Assembly (NCBI GenBank): GCA_910576325.1
Contig: CAJTIM010000016.1
Coordinates: 1 to 64,000, forward strand
From: Clostridia bacterium
GTDB taxonomy: Bacteria > Bacillota > Clostridia > Lachnospirales > Lachnospiraceae
DNA length: 64,000 nucleotides
Reading direction: 5' to 3'
The notes under the pieces were generated by a model. That model ran no database searches, had not been told where the DNA came from, and saw only the letters and a list, made by a program, of their open reading frames with translations. Below are positions 8,704 through 16,816 of the stretch, in pieces. Position 1 is the first letter of the stretch, and every line of letters starts with the position of its first letter. The position numbers and the translations under genes were made by a program.

Positions 8704-9477
8704 GTGAGCGTACAGTTATTAGATAAAACCAGAAAGATCAACAAACTGCTTCATAATAATAATTCCAGTAAGGTTGTATTTAACGACATCTGCCAGGTTC
8801 TCACGAATATTTTAAGTTCGAATATTCTGGTTCTCAGCAGAAAAGGCAAGGTCCTGGGAGTAAGTCAGTGCGAGGGCGTGGAAGAGATTCAGGAACTGAT
8901 TTCCGGCCAGGTTGGGGATCACATCGATGAGGCGCTGAATGAGCGTCTGCTTGGAATTTTGTCTACAAAGGAAAATGTAAATCTTCAGACACTGGGCTTT
9001 GTGTCTGACCATGTACAGGATTATCAGGCCATTATCACCCCCATTGATATTGCCGGAGAGCGGCTTGGTACTCTTTTTTTGTATAAGTACCGAGAGCAGT
9101 ATGACATTGATGACATTATTCTGAGTGAGTACGGCACTACGGTGGTCGGGCTGGAGATGATGCGTTCCGTGAATGAGGAGAACGAGGAAGAGAAGCGGAA
9201 GGTTCAGATTGTGAAGTCGGCGATCAGTACGCTGTCTTTTTCGGAGCTGGAGGCGATTACTCATATTTTTGAGGAGCTGAAAGGGAACGAAGGGATATTG
9301 GTGGCCAGCAGGATTGCGGACAGTGTGGGGATTACGCGGTCGGTGATTGTGAATGCGTTGCGCAAGTTTGAGAGCGCCGGGGTGATTGAGTCCAGGTCTT
9401 CGGGGATGAAGGGGACTTATATCAAAGTGGTGAATGACGTGGTGTTTGAGGAGTTGGCGAAGCTTAAGAAGGTGTAG
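8704..9477 (+). CDS. codY: GTP- and branched-chain-amino-acid-sensing global repressor CodY
   Basis: Global nutritional regulator of low-GC Gram-positives, 257 aa. The N-terminal GAF domain (about residues 1-155) senses isoleucine/valine. The C-terminal winged helix has the near-invariant ASRIADSVGITRSVIVNALR and ESRSSGMKGTYIKV. GTG at 8704 gives MSVQLLDKTRKIN, 7 nt after AGGAGG; the GTG at 8698 is too close to the SD. A TTGACA at 8639-8644 with a weak AGATAA 17 bp on may be the promoter. No strong terminator follows; accessory DNA begins soon after. Confidence 0.96.
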   Translation: MSVQLLDKTRKINKLLHNNNSSKVVFNDICQVLTNILSSNILVLSRKGKVLGVSQCEGVEEIQELISGQVGDHIDEALNERLLGILSTKENVNLQTLGFVSDHVQDYQAIITPIDIAGERLGTLFLYKYREQYDIDDIILSEYGTTVVGLEMMRSVNEENEEEKRKVQIVKSAISTLSFSELEAITHIFEELKGNEGILVASRIADSVGITRSVIVNALRKFESAGVIESRSSGMKGTYIKVVNDVVFEELAKLKKV

Positions 9478-9654
9478 TTGGCTTAGAAGAACCGCGGCAA
9501 TTACAAGACTCATATTTTTGAAAAAATAGTGGAAGCTGAATGGAGAGAATATCTTCTGTTTGGCTTCTGTTTTTTTGCGTTAAATGTCCGGGATTGTGCA
9601 ATATAGTGTAAAATCAGCGGGACGTTAAGTGAAAATTGTTGAACTTGATAATAG

Positions 9655-9671
9655 CTGTAAAGCTGAGATAA
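9655..9671. repeat. Left copy of a 17-bp direct repeat flanking the accessory island
   Basis: CTGTAAAGCTGAGATAA is identical to 30758-30774, with extra flanking similarity (AATAG before, GAAA after). The right copy overlaps the stop codon of a transketolase-like remnant. A possible att-type repeat; chance or shared ancestry is not excluded. The rest of 9478-9701 shows only the repeated CTTCTGTTTGGCTTCTG near 9553 and no gene. Confidence 0.4.
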
Positions 9672-9701
9672 TGAAATAAAGGAAGAGTTATACGGGCAAA
9701 T

Positions 9702-10143
9702 ATGATAAATATGGAAATGGCTGACTGCCGTTTTACCATTGACCGGAAAAGCCGTGTCCTTACAATGACGGAATTTCAAGCAGAGGGCGAGGAGCAGTCT
9801 GTCACGTTGGAGGGCGGTCAGATGGAGAAGCTGTTGCGGTATATCGTACATACATTGGAAATTTTTATGTGGGAGCAAGACTATTCCCTGCGTCCTGATG
9901 AGGGGGATTACGACCCGTTTTTTTGATGGGGAAGAAGATTTTTTCATGGAAGATTTGAAGAATGGATTGGAAGTACAGCCAATAAAGGAACCGGAGAGAA
10001 ATCCGTCATGGCGGGTGCAGGTGGAATACACAAACCATACAGAGCAGGATATTTGCAGCTATGAGGATCATATGCCAGATCGTCCGGAAGAATTGTATCT
10101 TTCCCTGTTGGAATATTTTGAGCCGGAGGATGAGGTCTTTTAA
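9702..10143 (+). pseudogene. Conserved hypothetical gene split by a frameshift in a T7 run
   Basis: Two consecutive frames join into one acidic protein of about 147 aa. The first ends GDYDPFF at the T7 run (9918-9924); the second continues FFDGEEDFFMEDLKNG to 10143. Removing one T restores a single frame, so this is a +1 slip mutation, a sequencing error or, less likely, programmed slippage. The N-terminal part has a DRKSRVLTMTEF stretch. I do not recognise the family. No strong SD precedes the ATG at 9702. It lies at the start of the accessory island. Confidence 0.6.
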
Positions 10144-10182
10144 TGGGAAAAACGGAGTATGGTAAAAACTTATACTTAAAAG

Positions 10183-10211
10183 TTGACAGTATTCTTTAAG
10201 ACTTTTATAAT
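10183..10211 (+). promoter_or_regulatory. Consensus sigma-A promoter upstream of the TetR remnant
   Basis: TTGACA (10183-10188), a 17-bp spacer, TATAAT (10206-10211). Just downstream is TTGAGTTCAA, whose TTGA/TCAA arms could be an operator. The gene it serves is now a remnant, so the promoter may read on into the two-component genes at 10607. Confidence 0.75.
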
Positions 10212-10244
10212 TTAACCTTGAGTTCAATTATGAGGAGGCAGACA

Positions 10245-10507
10245 GTGGCACGGAGAAAAAAAGAGCCGAAAAGTGTACACCGAAAAAAAAGGAATTTTTA
10301 ATATCCGGCATAGATAAAGGCGATCTGCGAAACGATCTGAAAATCATGCCTGCTATTTTTGTTTTCTGGGGTATGTTGTCCGGGCTTATTCAGCTTGCAG
10401 AAAACAAAGAAGAATATATTAAAAAAACAATGGGATTATCAAAAGTCCAGTTTTTAGAACATGGTTTTCATATGTTGTATTGTTCTATTGCAGATAGTGG
10501 AGAGTGA
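10245..10507 (+). pseudogene. TetR/AcrR-family regulator, internally deleted and frameshifted
   Basis: GTG after GAGGAGGCAGACA opens a frame reading MARRKKEPKSVHRKK, a typical TetR-family N-terminus, which stops within 20 codons. From about 10286 the +1 frame reads EFLISGIDKGDLRND and continues through FVFWGMLSGLIQLAENKEEY to a stop at 10505-10507, the C-terminal ligand-domain end of such regulators. The helix-turn-helix and most of the ligand domain (probably over 100 codons) are missing, with the junction in an A-rich run. The promoter at 10183 is intact. In related elements this kind of regulator controls neighbouring transport genes; here it cannot bind DNA. Confidence 0.75.
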
Positions 10508-10606
10508 TGAAGTGAGAATATCGAAAAGGAAAACAGTATAGTTGATGAACAGAAAATTGACCACTTTTTGACTTATTTGCAGTATCATATTCTGAGAGAG
10601 GTTATT

Positions 10607-11281
10607 ATGGCATACAAAATACTTATTGTTGATGATGAAAAAATGCTGACAGAGTTATTGTCAAGTCACTTACGGAAGTGTGGATATGAGGCTTTTGTAG
10701 CGGAAAATGCACAGCAGACAATATCCATGCTGAATGTCTATCCGGATTTGATTCTGCTTGACATCAATATGCCGGAAATAGACGGACTGGAGCTATGTAA
10801 AATGATCCGCCAGAATGTCGTCTGCCCCATTTTGTTTCTGACAGCCCGGATTACGGAACAGGACAAAATAAACGGCCTGCAGGCTGGCGGTGATGATTAC
10901 ATAACCAAGCCGTTCAGCCTGAAAGAGTTGACTGCAAGAGTGGCGGCTCACCTGCGGAGGGATGAACGAAGCAAGTGTACGCCTAAAATCGTTTCTTCCC
11001 AGGGCTTGATCGTAAATCTTGCGGAACGTACTTGTTTTTATGGGGAAAAGCCGCTGAGCCTGTCAAACCGTGAGTTTGACATTGTGGAGTTTCTGATGTG
11101 TAACGTGGGTCAGATATTCGACAGGGAGCGGATCTATGAAGTCGTGTGGGGGCTGAATGCCGAAGGAGACAGCGGAGTCATAAAAGAGCATATCCGAAAG
11201 ATCAGGAATAAACTGAAGGAAGCTACGGGCAGGGAATATATCGAAACAGTCTGGGGGATGGGGTACAGATGGAAAAAATGA
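10607..11281 (+). CDS. Response regulator, OmpR/VanR family
   Basis: DNA-binding response regulator of 224 aa, partner of the adjacent kinase. The receiver domain (1-115) has acidic residues in IVDDEK, the phosphate-accepting Asp in LILLDINMPEIDG, Thr in FLTAR and Lys in YITKPFS. The C-terminal winged helix (about 125-224) ends ETVWGMGYRWKK. The ATG at 10607 follows GAGAGG; an upstream in-frame ATG lacks an SD. Its 3' end overlaps the kinase gene. Confidence 0.92.
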   Translation: MAYKILIVDDEKMLTELLSSHLRKCGYEAFVAENAQQTISMLNVYPDLILLDINMPEIDGLELCKMIRQNVVCPILFLTARITEQDKINGLQAGGDDYITKPFSLKELTARVAAHLRRDERSKCTPKIVSSQGLIVNLAERTCFYGEKPLSLSNREFDIVEFLMCNVGQIFDRERIYEVVWGLNAEGDSGVIKEHIRKIRNKLKEATGREYIETVWGMGYRWKK

Positions 11282-12549
11282 GGAAACCCGGATCAATGAA
11301 AAGAGCTTTTATCTGTGCGGTAGCTGCTACAATGTTTCTTGTTTTTGCGGCATCTGTCCTGACGATTTATGGATGCTACCGTATACAAAAAGTGATACTT
11401 CCCGATTCTCAGGAAGTCTGGCTGAATATCCGGACGGTCACAGCGGACGGGAGGGTATTAGAGGGAGGGCAGAGGGTTATCCTTGACGAACCTGCCCAGG
11501 TGGGTATGCTCGTTCCCACCGGAGTGGATGTAACTTTGGAGAATACGGAATTCATAATAGAGAAAATCGAGTCCGGCTTTGCGGCGCTTCGCCCAAAGCA
11601 AAAGTTCGTATACAGAATGGCAGGCATTTCTATGGTGTTGTTTCCTTTTGTCTATTCCATTACAGGTATCATGCTGTGCGCATGGTGGTTTTACAGGAAA
11701 GAACTGTCGCCGCCCATTCAGGTTCTTGCCGATGCGACAAAACATATCCGGGAGCAAGACCTTGATTTTACGGTTGATTATAACAGGAATGATGAATTAG
11801 GAAGGCTCTGCACCGCTTTTGAAGAAATGCGGCAGGCGCTCTATGATAACAACCGTCAGCTATGGAACATGATCGAGCAGCGCAGAATCCTGCAGGCGTC
11901 AGTGGCACATGACCTTAGAAATCCCATTGCGATTGTTGAGGGATATGTGGAATATATGCAGCAATGTCTGGCAGATGGAAATCTGAATGACGAAGAATTA
12001 CGGCATACACTGTCTAACCTTGCGGTAACGGCAAAACGGCTTGAACATTATACAGATTATATCCGTGACCTGAATGCGATTGAAGAAACGGAAACAAAGT
12101 ATTCCGTAGTTCAGTTACCGGACTTTTTAAGAAGAGCTACGGAAAGTTTTTCGTTTTTTGCTAAACAGCGCAGCCTGGAGATTGCATACCATTCTGCCAT
12201 ATCCGAATGTCAGGTAAAATTAGACGAGCAGATTTTTTACCGTATTGTCGAGAATATCTTTTCCAATGCCGTTCGATATGCCAAAAGCAAGGTGAATTTC
12301 GGGTACTCCCTTACAGATGATATGCTTATGATAACCATATCAGACGATGGCAAAGGCTTTTCAAGGGCAATGCTCCGTAAAAAGAACACTTTTCTTTATT
12401 CTGAGGATAAAACGGGAGAGCATATGGGCCTGGGATTGGCTACAAGCCGTGTCCTTAGCCAGAAACACGGCGGAAGTTTAGAACTTTCAAATATTGCTTC
12501 TGGTGGAGCTTGTGTAACAATTAAACTTGCAGTCCACAAAATGAATTGA
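11269..12549 (+). CDS. Sensor histidine kinase, VanS-like
   Basis: Membrane sensor kinase of 426 aa. One membrane segment at about residues 13-35, an extracytoplasmic loop of about 75 residues, a second segment at about 117-140, then HAMP, a DHp domain with the phosphorylated His in ASVAHDLRNPIAIVEGY, and a HATPase domain with N (ENIFSNAVRYA), G1 (SDDGKGF) and G2 (HMGLGLATS) boxes. It overlaps the regulator gene by 13 bp; ATG 11278 is an alternative start. The signal is unknown; such pairs in mobile elements often answer to cell-envelope stress or peptides. Confidence 0.92.
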   Translation: MEKMRKPGSMKRAFICAVAATMFLVFAASVLTIYGCYRIQKVILPDSQEVWLNIRTVTADGRVLEGGQRVILDEPAQVGMLVPTGVDVTLENTEFIIEKIESGFAALRPKQKFVYRMAGISMVLFPFVYSITGIMLCAWWFYRKELSPPIQVLADATKHIREQDLDFTVDYNRNDELGRLCTAFEEMRQALYDNNRQLWNMIEQRRILQASVAHDLRNPIAIVEGYVEYMQQCLADGNLNDEELRHTLSNLAVTAKRLEHYTDYIRDLNAIEETETKYSVVQLPDFLRRATESFSFFAKQRSLEIAYHSAISECQVKLDEQIFYRIVENIFSNAVRYAKSKVNFGYSLTDDMLMITISDDGKGFSRAMLRKKNTFLYSEDKTGEHMGLGLATSRVLSQKHGGSLELSNIASGGACVTIKLAVHKMN

Positions 12550-12654
12550 TATTTTTATTTATTAAAAGGTTTGGATCAAAAAAGTGATTGACAAAGAGGC
12601 AAACGGAGGTTTCTTTTATGTGGGGACTATATCTCGATAGTAAAGCTTTTAAAG

Positions 12655-12747
12655 ATGGACTATTGTGCGGCTGTTTCAAAATGGGAACGAGGTATCGGAT
12701 TTTTACCGAATATATCTATAAAAAATATCAGCAGTCTACAGAAACGT
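12655..12747 (+). pseudogene. Possible remnant of an XRE-type helix-turn-helix gene
   Basis: The frame from ATG 12655 reads MDYCAAVSKWERGIGFLPNI, which matches the recognition-helix stretch of XRE regulators (AVSKWERG). Both sides lack the rest of the domain and the frame runs on into the next gene. An overlapping 43-codon frame from ATG 12619 after AAACGGAGG also exists but resembles nothing. Confidence 0.4.
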
Positions 12748-12764
12748 AAGGAACGGAGGAAAAA

Positions 12765-13493
12765 ATGGTCGATTATTCACAATTTGAGGCAAGTGTAAAA
12801 TCCGGCATCCACGCAGATGTGAGCCGGATACGGCAGAAAGATGAAATAATAAAAGCCGTCGTTAAAAAGCGGAGAAGCTCCGCAATAATCTGCGTATGCT
12901 TCCTGTGCATGGCAGGAATTTCTATGTTTAAAAGCTGGGTTCCCGCCGTTATCTGTTTCCTTCTTGCATTGTTTTTCCTATGGCGGGCTGTCGGAAAATT
13001 TTCTGACGAATATTTACGGGAAATGTACGAGGAGGGGCTTTTGGTTCCCGGCATGATCGTGAAAACGGAACCCCTTACTATCATGGCAATCGCAAACATG
13101 ACCGCGCGGGATGGCGCGGCAACCGTAAATGGGTGCTGCTGTCTGGAGGTAAAGGAGCTTGACGGGGCGCAAAAAATTCTATTTGAAAAAATCCCCTGCT
13201 CCTGTTTTTTCTGCTATGAGGGCGGCGATTACCATTCTTCCTTCCAGCCCCATCCTCTTTATTGGGGAACGGCAGATCAGCAGTCTATTCAAGAAGCGCT
13301 AAGACAGGTGGAGGAAGACAACAAAGAAAATGCAAAAGATGAATGGGAAGTGCTCAAGGAGGTTGCGCGGCAGTTCCCTGATTTGGGAAACGGAAACTTG
13401 ATTTTGTTGGATGAAAATTATGTTCCCTTTGGGAAAAAGAACTACATGGACAGCAACTATAAGCCCCTCAACGAGGAAACTGACCCCAAGTAA
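12765..13493 (+). CDS. Membrane protein resembling DUF3239 proteins
   Basis: A 242-aa protein with two adjacent hydrophobic segments (about residues 38-55 and 58-74), then a soluble domain rich in Cys (GCCCLEV, PCSCFFCYE). The C-terminal part contains VLKEVARQFPDLGNGNLILL and FGKKNYMDSNY. The start follows ACGGAGGAAAAA. The DUF3239 link is from memory and not certain. A second, internally deleted copy of the same gene lies at 30431-30632, near the far edge of the same accessory island. Confidence 0.7.
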   Translation: MVDYSQFEASVKSGIHADVSRIRQKDEIIKAVVKKRRSSAIICVCFLCMAGISMFKSWVPAVICFLLALFFLWRAVGKFSDEYLREMYEEGLLVPGMIVKTEPLTIMAIANMTARDGAATVNGCCCLEVKELDGAQKILFEKIPCSCFFCYEGGDYHSSFQPHPLYWGTADQQSIQEALRQVEEDNKENAKDEWEVLKEVARQFPDLGNGNLILLDENYVPFGKKNYMDSNYKPLNEETDPK

Positions 13494-13609
13494 TATGTTC
13501 CATTTAGGGAAACGCTGATGAAAGCGTTTCCCTCGTCGCAAATTCGGGATTGTTTAGGCAGGAACTGAAAGAGATCGGTTGTGTTAGCGAAACGATTGGG
13601 TGGGAATGT

Positions 13610-13831
13610 ATGCTCGCAAAAATAAAAGAACAGTTATCTTATGATTGGAATAAAAAGATTTATCTGATTCTTTCTGATGGCTGGGTTTATGAAGGATATA
13701 TAGATACTATGAGCGATGTACTTAATGAAGTTGATGGATTGTTGGAGGATTTTTATATTGTTACTCCGCAATTTGATAAATTTGCAGCATATACGGATGA
13801 CGGTCAGTGCTTATGTTTTTATGAAAAATAA
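13610..13831 (+). CDS. Hypothetical protein
   Basis: About 73 aa from ATG 13610 (after GGTGGGAATGT); a longer frame could begin at TTG 13550 but has no SD. The sequence reads IYLILSDGWVYEGYIDTMSD, with a Trp- and Tyr-rich middle and an acidic C-terminus, and no membrane segment. It follows the DUF3239-like gene, and similar small orphan proteins follow it. Function unknown. Confidence 0.55.
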   Translation: MLAKIKEQLSYDWNKKIYLILSDGWVYEGYIDTMSDVLNEVDGLLEDFYIVTPQFDKFAAYTDDGQCLCFYEK

Positions 13832-13996
13832 CACGGTTGATATTTCCTCTGCACAAAAAGCGATAATTCGATAATTATAGGCCCACAGATGTTCAGTTTG
13901 ATAACTTCAAATCCGGCGGTAAATGAAAATACACGGATGATTAGTGACTGACACGTCTTGTTGGTTTGTTATATGCTTGATGAAAGGAAGATGAAT

Positions 13997-14230
13997 ATGA
14001 AATTGTTAACTTTTGTTATTATCACACTTGCTATATATATGCCATTTCATTTGTTTAAAGAGGCACTTGGGAATTTCCCTAAGTGGATGTATGAACATAA
14101 ATGGCTTCCGTACCATATGACAAATGGACATTGGATGTCAAATAATATTTTTATTTATTATCCTATGCTTTTGCTTGCCACATTCATATTTGCAATTGGA
14201 GAAGAAAATTGCACTTGTTTCGGGAAGTGA
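13997..14230 (+). CDS. Small membrane protein
   Basis: 77 aa from the ATG after AAAGGAAGATGAAT. Two hydrophobic segments, MKLLTFVIITLAIYMPFHLF at the N-terminus and IYYPMLLLATFIFAI near residues 54-69, flank a short Trp-rich loop (KWMYEHKWLPYHM). It ends ENCTCFGK. No family is recognised. It lies in a row of orphan genes in the accessory island. Confidence 0.55.
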   Translation: MKLLTFVIITLAIYMPFHLFKEALGNFPKWMYEHKWLPYHMTNGHWMSNNIFIYYPMLLLATFIFAIGEENCTCFGK

Positions 14231-14340
14231 ATTGTTAGTAAAGTGGGTTTTGCCAAAAACAAGTGGAAGAAAAGCTGGTGTGCAGGTGGTTCTTATAAAA
14301 TGAATATGGTAAAATTTTATAAGAAACGAGGTAAAGCAAT

Positions 14341-14709
14341 ATGGAAAAGAAAATTTATATCACAGAGGAAGAACGGGAAAAGTGCCAGAAGGTGGCTGAA
14401 GCATTTGCAGAGTTGTACGAAATGGCGGACATTGTGATAGTTGATGTAGGCAGATACGGTTTTGTAATGCTCAAATATTATACGCCGCCGCATGGCTTTG
14501 AGGAAGATGAAACTTTTACGGACAGCAAGGCATTGTTTGAAGCATTATGGCAGGAATGGCTTGACATGAAGCTGTATCTTATCGCAAAGGGTACTCCATT
14601 GCTGGAAAAAGGGTATAAGGGTGTATTTGAGAGCCTGTCAGAAGAAAAACAGTCGGAACTTATCGGGCGAAAAACCGTTTTCGCAAGAATGGCGGGAATA
14701 GGTCTGTAA
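14341..14709 (+). CDS. Hypothetical protein
   Basis: 122-aa soluble protein with start ATG after GAGGTAAAGCAAT. It begins MEKKIYITEEEREKCQKVAE, which suggests a helical N-terminus, then alternates beta-like and acidic stretches. No known motif is seen. It precedes a long palindrome at 14770. Confidence 0.6.
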   Translation: MEKKIYITEEEREKCQKVAEAFAELYEMADIVIVDVGRYGFVMLKYYTPPHGFEEDETFTDSKALFEALWQEWLDMKLYLIAKGTPLLEKGYKGVFESLSEEKQSELIGRKTVFARMAGIGL

Positions 14710-14769
14710 AAAGATGTTTCTAACAAAGAAATAGATAGAGAGATGGATTCCGTAGGCGCAGGCATTGTG

Positions 14770-14904
14770 GGAATGTCGTATAACTGGCTGTGTTTATGGA
14801 ACTGTGGGAAACCCTGTTTGCAGGATGTGGGAAAGCTGCTTTTGCTTTTCCGCAGGCTGTGAATGGGGTTTTCCATAGTTTCATAGCCAGTTATGCACAT
14901 TTCC
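14770..14904. repeat. Long imperfect palindrome (about 135 bp)
   Basis: The two halves pair almost end to end: GGAATG with CATTTCC, ATAACTGGCT (14780-14789) with AGCCAGTTAT (14885-14894), the stretch 14795-14814 with 14863-14885, and GGGAAAGC with GCTTTTCC near the centre. No T-run follows. It may be a small MITE-like insertion or a snap-back transcript. No coding frame is convincing here. Confidence 0.65.
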
Positions 14905-14987
14905 ATGATGCAGTCCTTAAACACTTGAAATGATTCGCCTGACCGCATATAATTATATGGCAGAATTTAGAGAAAGGGTGAATGAAG

Positions 14988-15179
14988 ATGTTAGAGTTTA
15001 TTTCCGCTCCGGAAGCAGCGAAGAAATGGGGCATTTCAGAAAGACGGGTACAATAGCTATGTGAGGAAAACCGCATACCGGGGGTAGCGAAATTTAGTCG
15101 TTTATGGCTGATACTAAAGAACGCAGAAAAACCAACAGATGTCCGATTAAAAGCAGAAAGGAAGAAAAAACATGAATAA
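14988..15179 (+). pseudogene. Small helix-turn-helix gene with an in-frame stop
   Basis: The frame reads MLEFISAPEAAKKWGISERR VQ then TAG (15054-15056), then continues in the same frame as LCEENRIPGVAKFSRLWLIL to a stop at 15177-15179. This is the layout of a roughly 63-aa MerR/excisionase-type HTH protein in which a Lys or Gln codon has become TAG. SD-like AGAAAGGGTG lies upstream. Its 3' end overlaps the response regulator gene, so loss of translation may affect coupling. Confidence 0.75.
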
Positions 15180-15873
15180 AGTTTTAATTATAGATGATGA
15201 TAAAGAACTTTGCGCACTTATGAAAAAATGCGTAGAGCAGGAAAACCTTACTGCGATTGTCGCAGGCGGCGGGATAGAAGGACTGCATGTATTGGAGGAA
15301 ATCAAAGATACCTGTTCACTTATTATTCTTGATATTATGATGCCCGATTTAGACGGTTTTCAAGTGTTGCAACAAGTACGGCATACAAGCAATGTTCCCA
15401 TTCTTATGCTTACCGCAAAAAGCGGTGAGGAAGATAAGGTTTCCGGCTTAAGGATGGGGGCAGACGATTATCTGACAAAGCCATTTAGCATTAACGAGCT
15501 TATGGCACGTGTAAATTCTCTTATCCGGCGTTTTACATTGCTCAATCCTGTTTCCGGCACAGAAACGGATTGTATGGTATTTCAAGGAATGACGATAGAT
15601 AACATTAACCGTCTTGTTTTGGTTAATGACATACAAGTGGAACTTACAGGAAAAGAATTTGATCTGCTTTCTTTCCTTGCGGCCAATAAAGGAAAAGTGT
15701 TTACAAAAAAGCAGATTTATACCCATGTGTGGGAGGAAGAGTATGCTTTTGATGATAGCAATATCATGTCGTTTATCAGCAAATTACGGAAGAAAATCGA
15801 ACCAGACCCAGAACACCCTTTTTATATTCTGACTGTCCGGGTCGTTGGTTACCGATTTAACAGGGAGGCATAA
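15172..15873 (+). CDS. Response regulator, OmpR/VanR family
   Basis: 233 aa. Receiver domain with IIDDDK, the phosphorylated Asp in LIILDIMMPDLDG, Thr in MLTAK and Lys in YLTKPFS; C-terminal winged helix ending LTVRVVGYRFNREA. Start ATG 15172 follows AGGAAGAAAAAAC. The partner kinase gene, which begins 2 bp after the stop, is broken. An 11-bp-spaced direct repeat at 16748-16780, just before the ABC transporter genes, is a likely binding site for this protein. Confidence 0.92.
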   Translation: MNKVLIIDDDKELCALMKKCVEQENLTAIVAGGGIEGLHVLEEIKDTCSLIILDIMMPDLDGFQVLQQVRHTSNVPILMLTAKSGEEDKVSGLRMGADDYLTKPFSINELMARVNSLIRRFTLLNPVSGTETDCMVFQGMTIDNINRLVLVNDIQVELTGKEFDLLSFLAANKGKVFTKKQIYTHVWEEEYAFDDSNIMSFISKLRKKIEPDPEHPFYILTVRVVGYRFNREA

Positions 15874-15874
15874 C

Positions 15875-16701
15875 ATGAGCTTAAATTCATTTTTATTAAT
15901 TGCTCTCTGTACAGCGCTTTTGGCTGTCCTGTTTTTTATTACGAAACTTAGGCGTGTAAGAGGACAATTATCTATTATTGAAGAAGCCCTTGAAGATATA
16001 AAGTCCGGTAATCCGAACCGACGGGTTTTGGCGAGAAAAAGCGATATGACAAAGCGTATTTGCTATGCAATCAATGAAATTGCAGTCAAGAACCAGTCAC
16101 AGCTTATCCAGCAAAAACAATCGGAGCAGGCATACAAGCGACTTATGACAAGCCTTTCCCATGATGTAAAGACACCATTAGCTTCATTGTTTGGCTACTT
16201 GGATGCCGTTGAAAATGGTCTTGTGGCTGGGGAAGAAAAAGAAGCCTATATCCATGTCGCAGTAGAAAAAGCGTGTCACTTAAAACATTTTGTGGAAGCA
16301 CTATTTGAGTGGGTAAAACTAGACGCTAAAGAACAGGTTTTTCATTTTGAGTTATGTGATTTTAACGAATTGACCCTCATTCCTATACCCGCATTCTTAA
16401 TAATCTGTTTCAAAATGTGCTTATGCACAGTGGCGGCAATAAATTGACTTTGAAATTATTGGAGAATGAACAGCAAGTAGAAATTATCATTTCAGATAAT
16501 GGAAAAGGTATTTCCTCCTCTGATATTCCGCATATTTTTGAGAGAATGTATCAATGTGACAGTTCACGTTCTGCCAGGGGCAATGGCTTGGGGCTATCTA
16601 TTACGACAGAACTTGTAAATGCTCACAATGGGAAAATTAAAGCAGACAGCAATCCCGGAACGGGTGCAACATTTACGATACTATTTCCAAAAGCTCTGTA
16701 A
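15875..16701 (+). pseudogene. Sensor histidine kinase, frameshifted with a short internal deletion
   Basis: ATG 15875 follows AGGGAGGCATAAC. The first frame holds one N-terminal membrane segment and an intact DHp domain with the phosphorylated His in LMTSLSHDVKTPLASLFGYL. After FELCDFNEL (about 16370) it runs into out-of-frame codons and stops at 16447. Another frame resumes with YTRILNNLFQNVLMHSGG and carries the HATPase G1 (SDNGKGI) and G2 (GNGLGLS) boxes to 16701. Roughly 35 codons normally found at the DHp-HATPase link appear missing. The product cannot phosphorylate itself, although the DHp part might still act on the regulator. Confidence 0.8.
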
Positions 16702-16747
16702 CAGCACAGGGCTTTTTGTATATTCATTGGAGGAAAACATGAAAAAA

Positions 16748-16790
16748 GCAAGGTTACGGCAAGGTTTTGGCAAGGTTAATGCTATATAAT
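16748..16790 (+). promoter_or_regulatory. Response-regulator operator: three 11-bp direct repeats before a TATAAT
   Basis: GCAAGGTT occurs at 16748, 16759 and 16770, exactly 11 bp apart. It is followed by TATAAT at 16785-16790, and the repeats cover the -35 region. One-turn tandem half-sites are how OmpR/PhoB-family regulators usually bind. The permease gene begins at 16817 after GGAAAGGAGG. Likely the target of the regulator at 15172. Confidence 0.7.
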
Positions 16791-16816
16791 TAGGGATTGG
16801 AAAGGAGGAAAAGGCA

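Noticed and set aside
12985..13005. Sequence resembling a CodY box (AATTTTCTGA...)
   Set aside because: It lies inside the DUF3239-like coding region with several mismatches; no regulatory meaning can be claimed.
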